This document shows, in pieces, positions 44,351 through 52,900 of a stretch of 64,000 bases of DNA. The number at the start of each line of letters is the position of its first letter. Positions within the stretch are counted from its first letter, which is position 1. This DNA is from Nitrospira sp. LK70 (GTDB lineage: Bacteria > Nitrospirota > Nitrospiria > Nitrospirales > Nitrospiraceae), in contig PHGD01000003.1 in assembly GCA_011090425.1 (NCBI GenBank), positions 1 to 64,000 of the forward strand. Reading direction: 5' to 3'. The notes beneath the pieces are model-generated. The model was not told the DNA's origin. It worked only from the letters and a program-made list of their open reading frames with translations, and did no database searches. The translations under genes and the position numbers were made by a program.

Positions 44351-45523
44351 TCATTGGAATTGCCGTCGGAACCGCCATGTGCCGAAACCGAACATGGCAC
44401 CGCCCAGAGCTGCCATGGCAATCGCCTGGCTCCAAAGCACGTCGAGCCCGGCCCCTTTCAAGAGGATGCCATACGCAATCTCGATGAAGTAGCGCAGCGG
44501 GGACAGCAGCATGAGGGCATTGACCCAATCCGGCAAGGCTTCCATCGGAGTGGTGATGCCCGACAACATGAGCATCGGGGCCACGACGAGAAGCGTCAGT
44601 AAACCGACCTGCGCTTGGTTGTGGGTAATCGTCGATGCAAAAAGGCCCATGCCGGCTGTCGTGAACGTGAACAACGCCGTCAGGGAAAACAAAAGGATCA
44701 CGCTGCCTCTGATCGGTACGCCGAACGCCGGTTGCATGACGCCGAAGAGCGCCACCGCCGTCGCCCCGAGGATGACGAGGGTCATCGCCAATACTTTGGG
44801 CAACATGATTTGCAGCGGCGTCAAAGGCGACACCAGCAACTGCTCCACCGTTCCACGCTCTTTCTCCCTAGCCATCGCGGTGGCCGGCAGCAGAATCGCG
44901 AAGATGGTGATTGTGCGCAAAAGACCGGAGATGGACTCGAACCACGCTTCATTCTGGTCTGGGTTGTACCACACCCGATGTTCGCTGGCGATGATCGGCA
45001 GGCTCGCCGCTCCCCCGGACGAGCCACCGATGCGGGTCGCCGAAATGTCTTGACCGAACTGAGCTACGATGCGTCCGGCATACCCGGCGGCGGAGAGGCC
45101 TTGTGGGGCGTTGGTGGTATCGACCAATAATTGGACCGCCGTAGGCTCGCCGGCGGCAAGTTGCTCATGAAATCGGGGCGGAATTTCAAGGATGGCCATC
45201 ACCGACCCTCGATCCATTCGCCGTAGTCCCTCATCGGGACGGCTCAGCTCGCCGAGCAAACGAAAATATGGTTGATGAAACCGGTGAACGAGGTCACGCG
45301 ATGCCGAACTGTGGTCGGCATCGTAGACGGTGAGACTCGCATTGTGAAGTTGCGACCTGAGACCATTACCCGAGATCAGAATGGCCAGCGTAAAAGAATA
45401 GGTCAAGAACAACACGATCGGCAGATCTCGAAATAACTGGATCATTTCCTTGCGCGTCATGACCACGAGACGTCCCCACCACACGACGGCCCGCCGCGAA
45501 CCGGATGTCGGCCCGCCGTTCAT
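44351..45523 (-). CDS. ABC-2 type permease (YbhR-like)
   Basis: A 390-residue permease with one N-terminal helix, a large periplasmic loop (about 45-190) and five C-terminal helices. The family motif region reads AREKERGTVEQLLVSPLTPL, and the end LLSPLRYFIEIAYGILLKGA is typical of YhgE/YbhR-type ABC-2 permeases. Its start overlaps the stop of its partner permease (ATGA at 45520-45523). With the ATPase and HlyD protein it forms a YbhFGSR-like exporter. Confidence 0.93.
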   Translation of the reverse strand: MNGGPTSGSRRAVVWWGRLVVMTRKEMIQLFRDLPIVLFLTYSFTLAILISGNGLRSQLHNASLTVYDADHSSASRDLVHRFHQPYFRLLGELSRPDEGLRRMDRGSVMAILEIPPRFHEQLAAGEPTAVQLLVDTTNAPQGLSAAGYAGRIVAQFGQDISATRIGGSSGGAASLPIIASEHRVWYNPDQNEAWFESISGLLRTITIFAILLPATAMAREKERGTVEQLLVSPLTPLQIMLPKVLAMTLVILGATAVALFGVMQPAFGVPIRGSVILLFSLTALFTFTTAGMGLFASTITHNQAQVGLLTLLVVAPMLMLSGITTPMEALPDWVNALMLLSPLRYFIEIAYGILLKGAGLDVLWSQAIAMAALGGAMFGFGTWRFRRQFQ

Positions 45524-46674
45524 GATCGAGGTCTCTTGGTGAACAACCGGTATCCTACGAGCCGTAAGACCACGGCATACAGGGCCAAGGCCAGGACATC
45601 CGGCCACAACACGTCCACTCCGACGCCTTTTAAGAAAGTTCCCCGAACGATGTTCGTGAAATACATGCCCGGGAAGAAATGCGCCTGAATCCAGGCGCCG
45701 GGGCTGAGGGAGGAGACCGGCACGATCAGTCCGGAGAACAGAATCGTCGGCAGAATGCTGATGACCATGGTCACGATCAACGCGGCGATTTGGGTGCTGA
45801 CCATGATCGAGACGAGTAACCCGATCCCTGTGCTCGTCAACACAAACAGGAGCGCTGATACCAGAAAAAGTCCCACATTGCCCTTGAATGGCACCCCGAA
45901 CCACAGAGTCGCGAGCAGCCAGAGGACCACTGCGTTTACGAACGACACGGCGACATAGGGAACGAGCTTCCCTGCGAGATATTCAATCTTGCCGACAGTG
46001 GAGCTATAGATGTTATAGATGGACCCGGATTCTTTTTCCCTCACGATTCCGAGCGCCGTCAACAGCGGAGGCGCGAGCATCAAGGAGAACATCACAAGCG
46101 CCGGAATGGTCGACCAGGAGCTCCGCACCTCTTCGTTGTACAGGTAGCGGACTTCCAGCTTGATCGGGTGCGCGAAAATTTCGGCGCGCGCTCGGGAGAC
46201 TCCCTGCATCCGCGCCACGTGATCCGAGAGCAGGTCCGCGCTGAATGCACCGTTGATGGCGATGACGTACCCCTTCGTAATGTCGGTCCGAAGAGGGAAG
46301 GTCCCATCGATCAGCGTTTGCACGGCGACCGGCTGGCCGGCGACCAGACGTTCCTCGAATTTCTCGGGGACGACGATGACGGCGCGGGCTTTGCCGCTTT
46401 CCAACCAGCCATCCGCCTCGGCTTCACCGACGAGCGAACCTTTGAAGTCGAAATAGCGGGAAGTCGTAAACCGATAGAGATAGTCGCGGCTCAACGAACT
46501 GTGGTCGCGGTCCACCACGACTAATGGGATCTCCTCTACGTCGAGGACAAGACCGTAGCCGAACACCAGCATCCATAAAACCGGCAGCAGAAACGCCAGG
46601 AGGACGAACATCCGATCCCGCACCATCTCGCGCCATTCCTTCGATGCCACCGTTGCGACACGCTTGAAACTCAT
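45520..46674 (-). CDS. ABC-2 type permease (YbhS-like)
   Basis: A 384-residue permease built like its neighbour: N-terminal helix (FVLLAFLLPVLWMLVFGYGL), periplasmic domain, then five helices with GIVREKESGSIYNIYSSTVG and HFFPGMYFTNIVRGTFLKGV. Its ATG overlaps the ATPase stop (ATGA at 46671-46674). The two permeases probably form a heterodimer. Substrates of relatives include cations, dyes and antibiotics; none is provable here. Confidence 0.93.
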   Translation of the reverse strand: MSFKRVATVASKEWREMVRDRMFVLLAFLLPVLWMLVFGYGLVLDVEEIPLVVVDRDHSSLSRDYLYRFTTSRYFDFKGSLVGEAEADGWLESGKARAVIVVPEKFEERLVAGQPVAVQTLIDGTFPLRTDITKGYVIAINGAFSADLLSDHVARMQGVSRARAEIFAHPIKLEVRYLYNEEVRSSWSTIPALVMFSLMLAPPLLTALGIVREKESGSIYNIYSSTVGKIEYLAGKLVPYVAVSFVNAVVLWLLATLWFGVPFKGNVGLFLVSALLFVLTSTGIGLLVSIMVSTQIAALIVTMVISILPTILFSGLIVPVSSLSPGAWIQAHFFPGMYFTNIVRGTFLKGVGVDVLWPDVLALALYAVVLRLVGYRLFTKRPRS

Positions 46675-48689
46675 GAACCGACTCCTCGTTTTGTCGCTGC
46701 TTCCTGTTGTTCCAGCGTCATGACCCGATGGACGAACACATCCTCGAGACTGAGCGGCCGACCGCCGACAGCCTTCACGGACATGCCGTCGGATGACAGC
46801 ACCGTACGGAGCCGTACCTCGTCTTCCGCGTGGTGGCGGGACAACAGATGGATCTTGGTGCCGTAGAGTGCAGCTTCGGAAAACCCTGCCTCTTTCAATC
46901 GACGCAACGCCCTTCCGGGGATATCCGTCTCGATTTCAAGAAGCCGTCCGGCTTCTTGCTCGACCTGACTTTTCATATCGCTCGGCGATCCTTCGGCGAC
47001 GATCCGTCCCGCATACATCAACGCCAGGTGGTCGCAATGCTCGGCTTCGGTCATATAATGTGTGGTGACCAAGATCGAAACCTCTTCTTCGCGCGCCAGC
47101 CGCGACAAAATATCCCAGAAACGCCGTCGGCCGATCGGATCGACGCCCGAGGTCGGTTCGTCCAAAAACAACACGCGCGGCCGATGGACGAGCGCACAGC
47201 CGAGCGCGAGCCGCTGACGGACTCCCATCGGCAGGCGGCCGGTGAGGTGTGACTCATACCCGTGTAAACCGGCCATCGCAACGATCCATTGCAATCGTTC
47301 CTCTGTCGCCCGCGAATCTAATCCATAGATCCCGGCGAATAACCAAATATTCTCCACGACGGTCAAGTCCAGATAGAGGGAGAAGGCCTGTGACATGTAG
47401 CCGATGCGCTCTTTGATGGCGTTACCCGCGGTCTTCATGTCGGCCCCTGCCACCCGACCTTCTCCGCCGGTCGGCGGCATGATGCCGGTCAGCATCTTGA
47501 TCACAGTGGTTTTCCCCGCTCCGTTGGCCCCCAGCAGGCCGAAGATTTCTCCGGGTTGGACGCGAAACGTGACGTGATCCACGGCGCGAAAAGATCCGAA
47601 ATCGCGGATGAGTCCCTTGGCTTCGATCGCCGGCCCGTCGTGGTCTCGGTTCATCGGGGAAACAGAGAGGGCACCGTCCGCTTCTTGATGTTCGACCTGC
47701 CTCAGCAAGAGCGCGACAAACACATCCTCCAATTCCGGTTCATCCACTCGAAGGTCCGACGACGTCATGCCACCTAGAGCGGTTTCGATCTGCGACACCG
47801 CTTGCGCCGCATCAGTGGATGCCGTGAAGACATGCAGCCGAGGCCCCAGCGCCTCGACTTGCCGGTATGTCCGCTTGAGGCGAGCGATTGCATCCAGCTG
47901 TGGCGCTGCTTCAAACGTCACCATCCAACCGGGGACCAGCGCTCGGACTTCGGCGGGTGTGCCTGAGGCCAGTTCTTTTCCATTCGAGACGAACGAAAGC
48001 CGGTGAAACCGAGCCGCCTCGTCCATATAAGCGGTCGAGACCAGGGCGGTCATGCCCTTCTCCTGCAGCAGTTCAGCCAGAATGGCCCAGAAATCACGGC
48101 GCGAGACGGGATCCACCCCGGTGGTCGGTTCATCCAAGATCGCGAGCTCCGGCTCATGGATAAGCGTGCAGATCAACCCCAGCTTCTGTTTCATGCCACC
48201 TGATAAATGTTTCATTGCCCGATCACGAAACTTGTCGAGTCGGGTCATGGCAAGCAGCCTGGTCTTGCGCTCCAGGAGATCGGGCTCCGGCACCAGTCGG
48301 AGTCGCGCAAAGAAATCGATGTTTTCCTCGACGGAGAGGTCGGGATATAAATTGAGCCCCAGACCTTGCGGCAGAAAACCGATCCGTTGCTTCACGTGCT
48401 CCGCGGCTCGTTCCGAATCCACCAGGGTGCCGAACACGTTGACTGTTCCTTCATCATAGGTCAGCACACCGGCAATCGCCTTCATGAGGCTGCTCTTCCC
48501 GGCTCCGTCCGGCCCGATGAGGCCGTAGATTTCACCGCGACGAACCTCCAGATCGACGCCGTCGACTGCCGCGTTCTTCTTGTAGCGCTTTACGAATGCG
48601 GACACCTTAATGACGGTATCCGTATGCTGAGGGCCATGTGCTGAGGGCTGAGCCGGAGTCGGAGCCACCGTTGCCCCCTCATGTCTCAC
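46671..48689 (-). CDS. Fused double ABC ATPase (YbhF-like)
   Basis: A 672-residue protein with two nucleotide-binding domains. NBD1 (about 25-330) has GPDGAGKSS, LSGGMKQKLGLICTLI and LAILDEPTTGVDP. NBD2 (about 355-665) has GANGAGKTT, a degenerate signature RLPMGVRQRLALGCAL in place of LSGGQ, and VLFLDEPTSGVDP. The asymmetry is typical of YbhF. The GTG start has AGGTGA upstream. The first about 24 residues are encoded by CTCAGC(A/C)-rich DNA that resembles local intergenic spacers and may not be true coding. Confidence 0.93.
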   Translation of the reverse strand: MRHEGATVAPTPAQPSAHGPQHTDTVIKVSAFVKRYKKNAAVDGVDLEVRRGEIYGLIGPDGAGKSSLMKAIAGVLTYDEGTVNVFGTLVDSERAAEHVKQRIGFLPQGLGLNLYPDLSVEENIDFFARLRLVPEPDLLERKTRLLAMTRLDKFRDRAMKHLSGGMKQKLGLICTLIHEPELAILDEPTTGVDPVSRRDFWAILAELLQEKGMTALVSTAYMDEAARFHRLSFVSNGKELASGTPAEVRALVPGWMVTFEAAPQLDAIARLKRTYRQVEALGPRLHVFTASTDAAQAVSQIETALGGMTSSDLRVDEPELEDVFVALLLRQVEHQEADGALSVSPMNRDHDGPAIEAKGLIRDFGSFRAVDHVTFRVQPGEIFGLLGANGAGKTTVIKMLTGIMPPTGGEGRVAGADMKTAGNAIKERIGYMSQAFSLYLDLTVVENIWLFAGIYGLDSRATEERLQWIVAMAGLHGYESHLTGRLPMGVRQRLALGCALVHRPRVLFLDEPTSGVDPIGRRRFWDILSRLAREEEVSILVTTHYMTEAEHCDHLALMYAGRIVAEGSPSDMKSQVEQEAGRLLEIETDIPGRALRRLKEAGFSEAALYGTKIHLLSRHHAEDEVRLRTVLSSDGMSVKAVGGRPLSLEDVFVHRVMTLEQQEAATKRGVGS

Positions 48690-48699
48690 GAGTCACCTG

Positions 48700-49806
48700 T
48701 TACGATCTCGGTTTCTTCCACGCTACCTCTTCTTTCCATCGAATGATGGCGTCGGCGGGCAAGCCGGGCGTCAAGCGATGATCCGGATTGTCGGTCAGGT
48801 ACAGCCGTACCGCGTAAATCAGCTTCACCCGCTCGTCCGGGGTCTGCACTTCCTTGGGAGTGAACTCGGCTTTGGAAGCGATATATCGAACAGTGGCATC
48901 GAACGGTTGCTCAGGAAAGGCGTCGGTATGAACGCGCGCCGGCAGGCCGAGGCGCAGCTTTCCGATCTGCACCGCCGGGACATACACTTGAAGGTAGAGA
49001 CTATCAAGGTTCACCAGTTCAAGAAGCGGGACGCCGGCCGTAACCACTTCGCCGACATCGACCATTCTGGTGGTGATGGTGCCGCTCGCGGGAGCCTTGA
49101 TCGTCAAATCGTTCAGCACACTTTCTGTTTCATCAAGAGCTGCGTACGACTGGTCACGTTGCCGTTCCAACGCGGCGACCTCTCCTTCCTTCGCCTTGAT
49201 ACGTTTCCAGCCCAATTCGGCCTGCGAGAGTTCTTTGATGGCCTGGCTCAGGGCGCTCTTGGCTGAGGCCTGCTCGCTTACGGCGACCTTCCACCGGGCC
49301 TCGGTCTGAGCATGGAGTTGGTGAGATACGGCCTGCTCGGGCAGCAACGCGCGCATACGCGCGACATCTTGCCTGGCCTCCTCTTCAACCGCCTTGGCCT
49401 TTTCAACAACGGCACGGGCGCTGTCCACCTTCGCCGAGGCTGCTTCGATACTGAGCGGCACTTCAAGGTTCAACACCGCGAGTGCCGTATGAGCCGCCTC
49501 GACCTGAGCCTCAAGCATATCCACCAGCCGACGGGCCTGTTCGACCCTGGCGCGCGTCTGAACATCGTCCAGAATGACCAGCGGCTGGTCTCTTGCAACC
49601 GAGTCACCCTCCCGGGCTCTCAGCTCGGCAATCCGGCCGGGAAACTTACTTGCAATAGTGACGTGATCGCCTTCAATGCGGCCGTTGGCCTGGATCAATC
49701 CCTCAGGCAGCCCGCGATGCCAGACCAGCCGATCCAGCGCTAAAAATGCGGCAACTGCGACAACGACGATCACCGCCGCCGCTATGAGATAGGTTCGTGT
49801 TTTCAT
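48700..49806 (-). CDS. HlyD-family periplasmic adaptor (YbhG-like)
   Basis: A 368-residue membrane-fusion protein with one N-terminal helix (YLIAAAVIVVVAVAAFLALD). The split lipoyl domain (KFPGRIAELRAREGDSVARD) encloses a long coiled-coil hairpin (about 85-210), and a beta-barrel (IKAPASGTITTRMVDVGEVV) follows. It links the ABC exporter to an outer-membrane channel that is not encoded nearby, so a TolC-like protein elsewhere is expected. It is the first gene of the operon adaptor, ATPase, permease, permease, phosphorylase. Confidence 0.94.
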   Translation of the reverse strand: MKTRTYLIAAAVIVVVAVAAFLALDRLVWHRGLPEGLIQANGRIEGDHVTIASKFPGRIAELRAREGDSVARDQPLVILDDVQTRARVEQARRLVDMLEAQVEAAHTALAVLNLEVPLSIEAASAKVDSARAVVEKAKAVEEEARQDVARMRALLPEQAVSHQLHAQTEARWKVAVSEQASAKSALSQAIKELSQAELGWKRIKAKEGEVAALERQRDQSYAALDETESVLNDLTIKAPASGTITTRMVDVGEVVTAGVPLLELVNLDSLYLQVYVPAVQIGKLRLGLPARVHTDAFPEQPFDATVRYIASKAEFTPKEVQTPDERVKLIYAVRLYLTDNPDHRLTPGLPADAIIRWKEEVAWKKPRS

Positions 49807-50084
49807 CGAGCCTTCAATTCAACCGGCGAAAAAATAGAGCTGACTGTTTCTTGATATCTGTAAATATGGCGTGTCTCGCCGCCTATAGGATGACGTACGA
49901 TTAGTACGGTCGCCCGCGTGGGACAAGCAGCGTCATGTGATGCGTTCCGCAATTGACCATCTCACTTGTGTGGCCGCACAGTCTAGATGCAGGCAACGAA
50001 TTCAGTCGATAGGGTTTTTCGAGCAGGCTCCAAGTTGGCAAAGATTCTCTGCATATGACGTTGCCCGTCGTATTATCGTAAGGG

Positions 50085-50765
50085 TCATAAGGAAACGCAA
50101 ACCTTCGCCCGAGATACCAACTTCTCCGAGGCAGCGATGAATCCTTTGACATACGAGCGGTCCGTCAGTTTGGGCGATGGCAAGATGACAGAGCCCTTGC
50201 GGTCGAACAGCGCGCCGCTGTGTAATTCCAAGTCTGGTGATACGAGGAGCGGCCTCAGGCGTTCCGCGTAGGTCTCGGCGCTTGGATTAAGGAGGCCGAT
50301 GATCCATTCCGTGAAGCGGGATTTGAGTGTGTCTACCCCCAAGAAAGTCTTGCGAATGTTGGTCTTGATGAGCCCAGGGTTCAGGCCGAAAGATGTCGCG
50401 TTTGGATAGCGGATTGCCACGTCGAGCACGAGCATCTCGTTGCCGGCGACAGTGTTCATGTATACGTGAATGGCGCCGTAGTACTTTTCGGCGTTGAGGT
50501 CATCGAGCGTGCCAACTTGGCCGGAGCCAGGAAATCCCATAATGAAGACGCATGGCTTCATCTGAGCTTCTCGACGGTCCTGACCAAGACGCGGGGCGAT
50601 CGCTCGTAGGACCACCAACCTGCTCAAATAGCTGACCACCATGTCTCGTTCGATGCCCTCTGTAGTCTCTTCCCTCCTCGGGGCGGGAATGATGCCAGTG
50701 GTGAAGATAACGATGTCCAATATTTCCGCAGGCAATGCTTCGCCGACGCGTTCTGCTTCACGCAT
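50085..50765 (-). pseudogene. Decayed short-chain dehydrogenase/reductase without N-terminus
   Basis: The 226-codon frame aligns with the SDR family only from the region after the first Rossmann motif: KADLSLMREAERVGEAL is in frame just upstream of the ATG. The TGxxxGIG nucleotide-binding motif is absent because the frame runs back into a repeat at 50834-50907. In the catalytic YxxxK position I read YMNTV, so the Lys is lost as well. The later NPGLIKTNIRKTFLG block is normal SDR. Two defects argue for a pseudogene, though the downstream frame is still open. Confidence 0.7.
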
Positions 50766-50833
50766 GAGGCTCAGATCTGCTTTGATCTTACTGCGATCAA
50801 TGCATCGGGAAAATGCGGTCTGGCGGAGGTATG

Positions 50834-50907
50834 GTCATGCCCGCCGAGGCGGGCATCCAGCCGTTTCGGATGTCCCTGGATTCCCGCGTGAAACATGCGG
50901 GAATGAC
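50834..50907. repeat. Inverted-repeat element at the broken end of the SDR gene
   Basis: The element runs from GTCATGCCCGCC through GGCGGGCATCCAG to a second, related hairpin CTGGATTCCCGC through GCGGGAATGAC. The two halves are inverted copies of each other (GTCAT...ATCCAG against CTGGAT...ATGAC), each folding on its own CCCGC/GCGGG stem. It resembles the REP-like GCGGGAATCCAG repeats found in many genomes. It lies where the SDR N-terminus should be. Confidence 0.7.
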
Positions 50908-51007
50908 GAGAAGGAAAGAAGGTGATCACCTGCGAAATCCGGGTCAAGCATCGACGCTCCTAGCCCATTTCGAGCAAAGATTCGCTAATGCCCTATTTCA
51001 TGATGAA

Positions 51008-52708
51008 TCAGCGGATGGGACATGCACTAGTTGATGATCTGCTCAGTAACACCGTCTGCATGGTCTGGTAAAGCTGTTCGACCGCCGCTTCCTTCGTCAG
51101 CAACATGGCGGCACCTGCCTTCGCCATCGCGTCACGATTTTCATGCTCGGCGTTGACCGATAGACCGATCACCGCGATGTTGGGATAGTGTGCTTTGATC
51201 TCGCGCGTCGCCTCGATGCCGTTCATCGTCGGCATGTTGATGTCCATCACCACGATGGCGGGCCGGAGCTTCTCGACCAACCGCACGGCCTCTCTGCCGT
51301 CCGCCGCTTCTCCCACGACCTCCACATCCTCATACCCCTCCAACATTGCACGGAGTCCCTGCCGCATCATGGCGTGGTCGTCCACCAACAATACCCGAAT
51401 TCGCGCAGCAGGGGCCTGCACAGCTGAGGAAAGATTTTTGTCTACCCCCTCAGCCTGAACCTTGGCTCCAACCTCGCCGGTCTCGGCCAGCGGCAAGCGC
51501 AGCGTCCCCCTGGTCCCCTTGCTCGGCACCGACTCGATCTCGAACGAGCCGCCGATCGCGCTCATTCGTTCGCGGATGCTGAAGAGACCGAATTTTGATG
51601 ACAGGCCTCCGGTGGCAGACTCCTCCGTCGCAGTAAGATCAAAGCCGGCGCCCTCATCAGACACCTGCACCAACAGCTGACCCCCCTCGTGTCGCATCGT
51701 GACAGTCGCTTCGCCGGTGCCGGCATGCTTCCAGGCATTCATCAAGAGTTCGCGGGCCGACTGAAACAGCAAGGCGATCTGATCTTCGGGCAGGTGCAGG
51801 GTCTGGCCTTGCGGAAGCTCCACGGTGACGGCCAGGTCATGCTTTCCCATATATTCGCCCAGCCATGTGAGTCCGGCGGCGAGGCCATGGTCCCGCAACA
51901 CCGGCGGACTCAACTCCGCCACGAGCGAGCGCGTGTATTGCAACGCCTCCCCAAAGATCTCCTCCGTTTCGTAAATCATCATTTCCACGGAGGGCTGACC
52001 CACGACCAGGCGTTTGGCGCCGCCGAGTTTCAGCTTGCCCAGCACCAGCGTTTGCTGCAAGTGGTCGTGCATTTCCGTGGCCAATCGCGCTCGCTCACGT
52101 TGCTCGGCCAGATTCAATTCCAGCGCCAAGGCACGCAGTCGCTGCTGAGACTCCACCAGTTTCTGGGTCCGCTCAGCGACTCGCTGTTCCAACCGCTCGT
52201 TCGACTGTTGTAGGCGCTGTTCACTCTCGCGGACTCGGCGCTCCGCCTCCGTGCGTTCCGTCAGCAGTCGGGTGAGCTCCCGACGCTGTCGATCGATCGC
52301 GAGGAATACGTTGACTTTGCTCTTGAGCACGTCCGGCTCGATCGGCTTGTAGAGAAAATCTACTGCTCCCGCCTCGTACCCCCGAAAGCGGTATCGCTCC
52401 TCGCGCGATCCGGCCGTGACGAAGATGATGGGGACCTGCTTGGCCCGCTCCACGCCGCGCATCAACTCCGCCAGCTCGAAACCATCCATATCGGGCATCT
52501 GCACATCGATGAGCGCCAAAGCCACGTCGTGCAGCAACAACAGTTCCAGCGCCTCGGCTCCCGACTGGGCGCACAGCAGTTTCACGTCATCGCGGCGCAG
52601 CAATTCGGCGAGCGCCGCCAGGTTGACCGGATGGTCGTCCACGAGCAGCACCTTGGGATGGTTCGGCGACGCGTCGGTCCGGCCTTCGATCACATCCGGT
52701 TTGTGCAT
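51008..52708 (-). CDS. REC-histidine kinase-REC hybrid (HisKA_3 type)
   Basis: A 566-residue soluble protein. The N-terminal receiver (about 18-135) has Asp in LALIDVQMPDMDGFELA. A coiled coil (about 140-205) precedes a HisKA_3 domain with the phospho-His in ERARLATEMHDHLQQTL and an HATPase_c domain (about 310-415). A C-terminal NarL-like receiver (about 440-555, VVMDINMPTMNGIEATREI) has no HTH after it. Receivers at both ends of a NarX-type kinase are unusual. It probably relays phosphate to other proteins, perhaps to the REC-only regulator at 55364. Confidence 0.93.
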   Translation of the reverse strand: MHKPDVIEGRTDASPNHPKVLLVDDHPVNLAALAELLRRDDVKLLCAQSGAEALELLLLHDVALALIDVQMPDMDGFELAELMRGVERAKQVPIIFVTAGSREERYRFRGYEAGAVDFLYKPIEPDVLKSKVNVFLAIDRQRRELTRLLTERTEAERRVRESEQRLQQSNERLEQRVAERTQKLVESQQRLRALALELNLAEQRERARLATEMHDHLQQTLVLGKLKLGGAKRLVVGQPSVEMMIYETEEIFGEALQYTRSLVAELSPPVLRDHGLAAGLTWLGEYMGKHDLAVTVELPQGQTLHLPEDQIALLFQSARELLMNAWKHAGTGEATVTMRHEGGQLLVQVSDEGAGFDLTATEESATGGLSSKFGLFSIRERMSAIGGSFEIESVPSKGTRGTLRLPLAETGEVGAKVQAEGVDKNLSSAVQAPAARIRVLLVDDHAMMRQGLRAMLEGYEDVEVVGEAADGREAVRLVEKLRPAIVVMDINMPTMNGIEATREIKAHYPNIAVIGLSVNAEHENRDAMAKAGAAMLLTKEAAVEQLYQTMQTVLLSRSSTSACPIR

Positions 52709-52737
52709 AGATCCTTTCGCTTGCGATACATGCGTCC

Positions 52738-52884
52738 CTAATGTTCGCGGGCCCGTACCAGGCGCCGGGTCAGTGACGGCCTGGCATAGCCGCGAAAATC
52801 ATACTCATAAGTCCGGTACAGCGCATCGAGCAACAGCTCGATTTTGAGCAGGTCGATAACACATGGTTCCTGACCAGCCTTCAC
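52738..52884 (-). pseudogene. CheR-like methyltransferase N-terminal stub
   Basis: A 48-codon frame opens with a GTG 16 nt after the large kinase stop and ends at TAG (52738-52740). It reads IDLLKIELLLDALYRTYEYD followed by FRGYARPSLTRRLVRAREH, the start of the CheR all-alpha N-domain (YDFRGYA...SLxRR). The SAM-binding domain of about 200 residues is missing. The next gene starts 29 nt later. It is either a deletion relic or, less likely, a free small domain. Confidence 0.75.
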
Positions 52885-52900
52885 CCTAACCGTAACCTCT

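Noticed and set aside
49901-50152. 83-codon minus-strand frame between the HlyD and SDR genes
   Set aside because: It overlaps the SDR C-terminus, contains no domain signal, and its composition resembles random translation.
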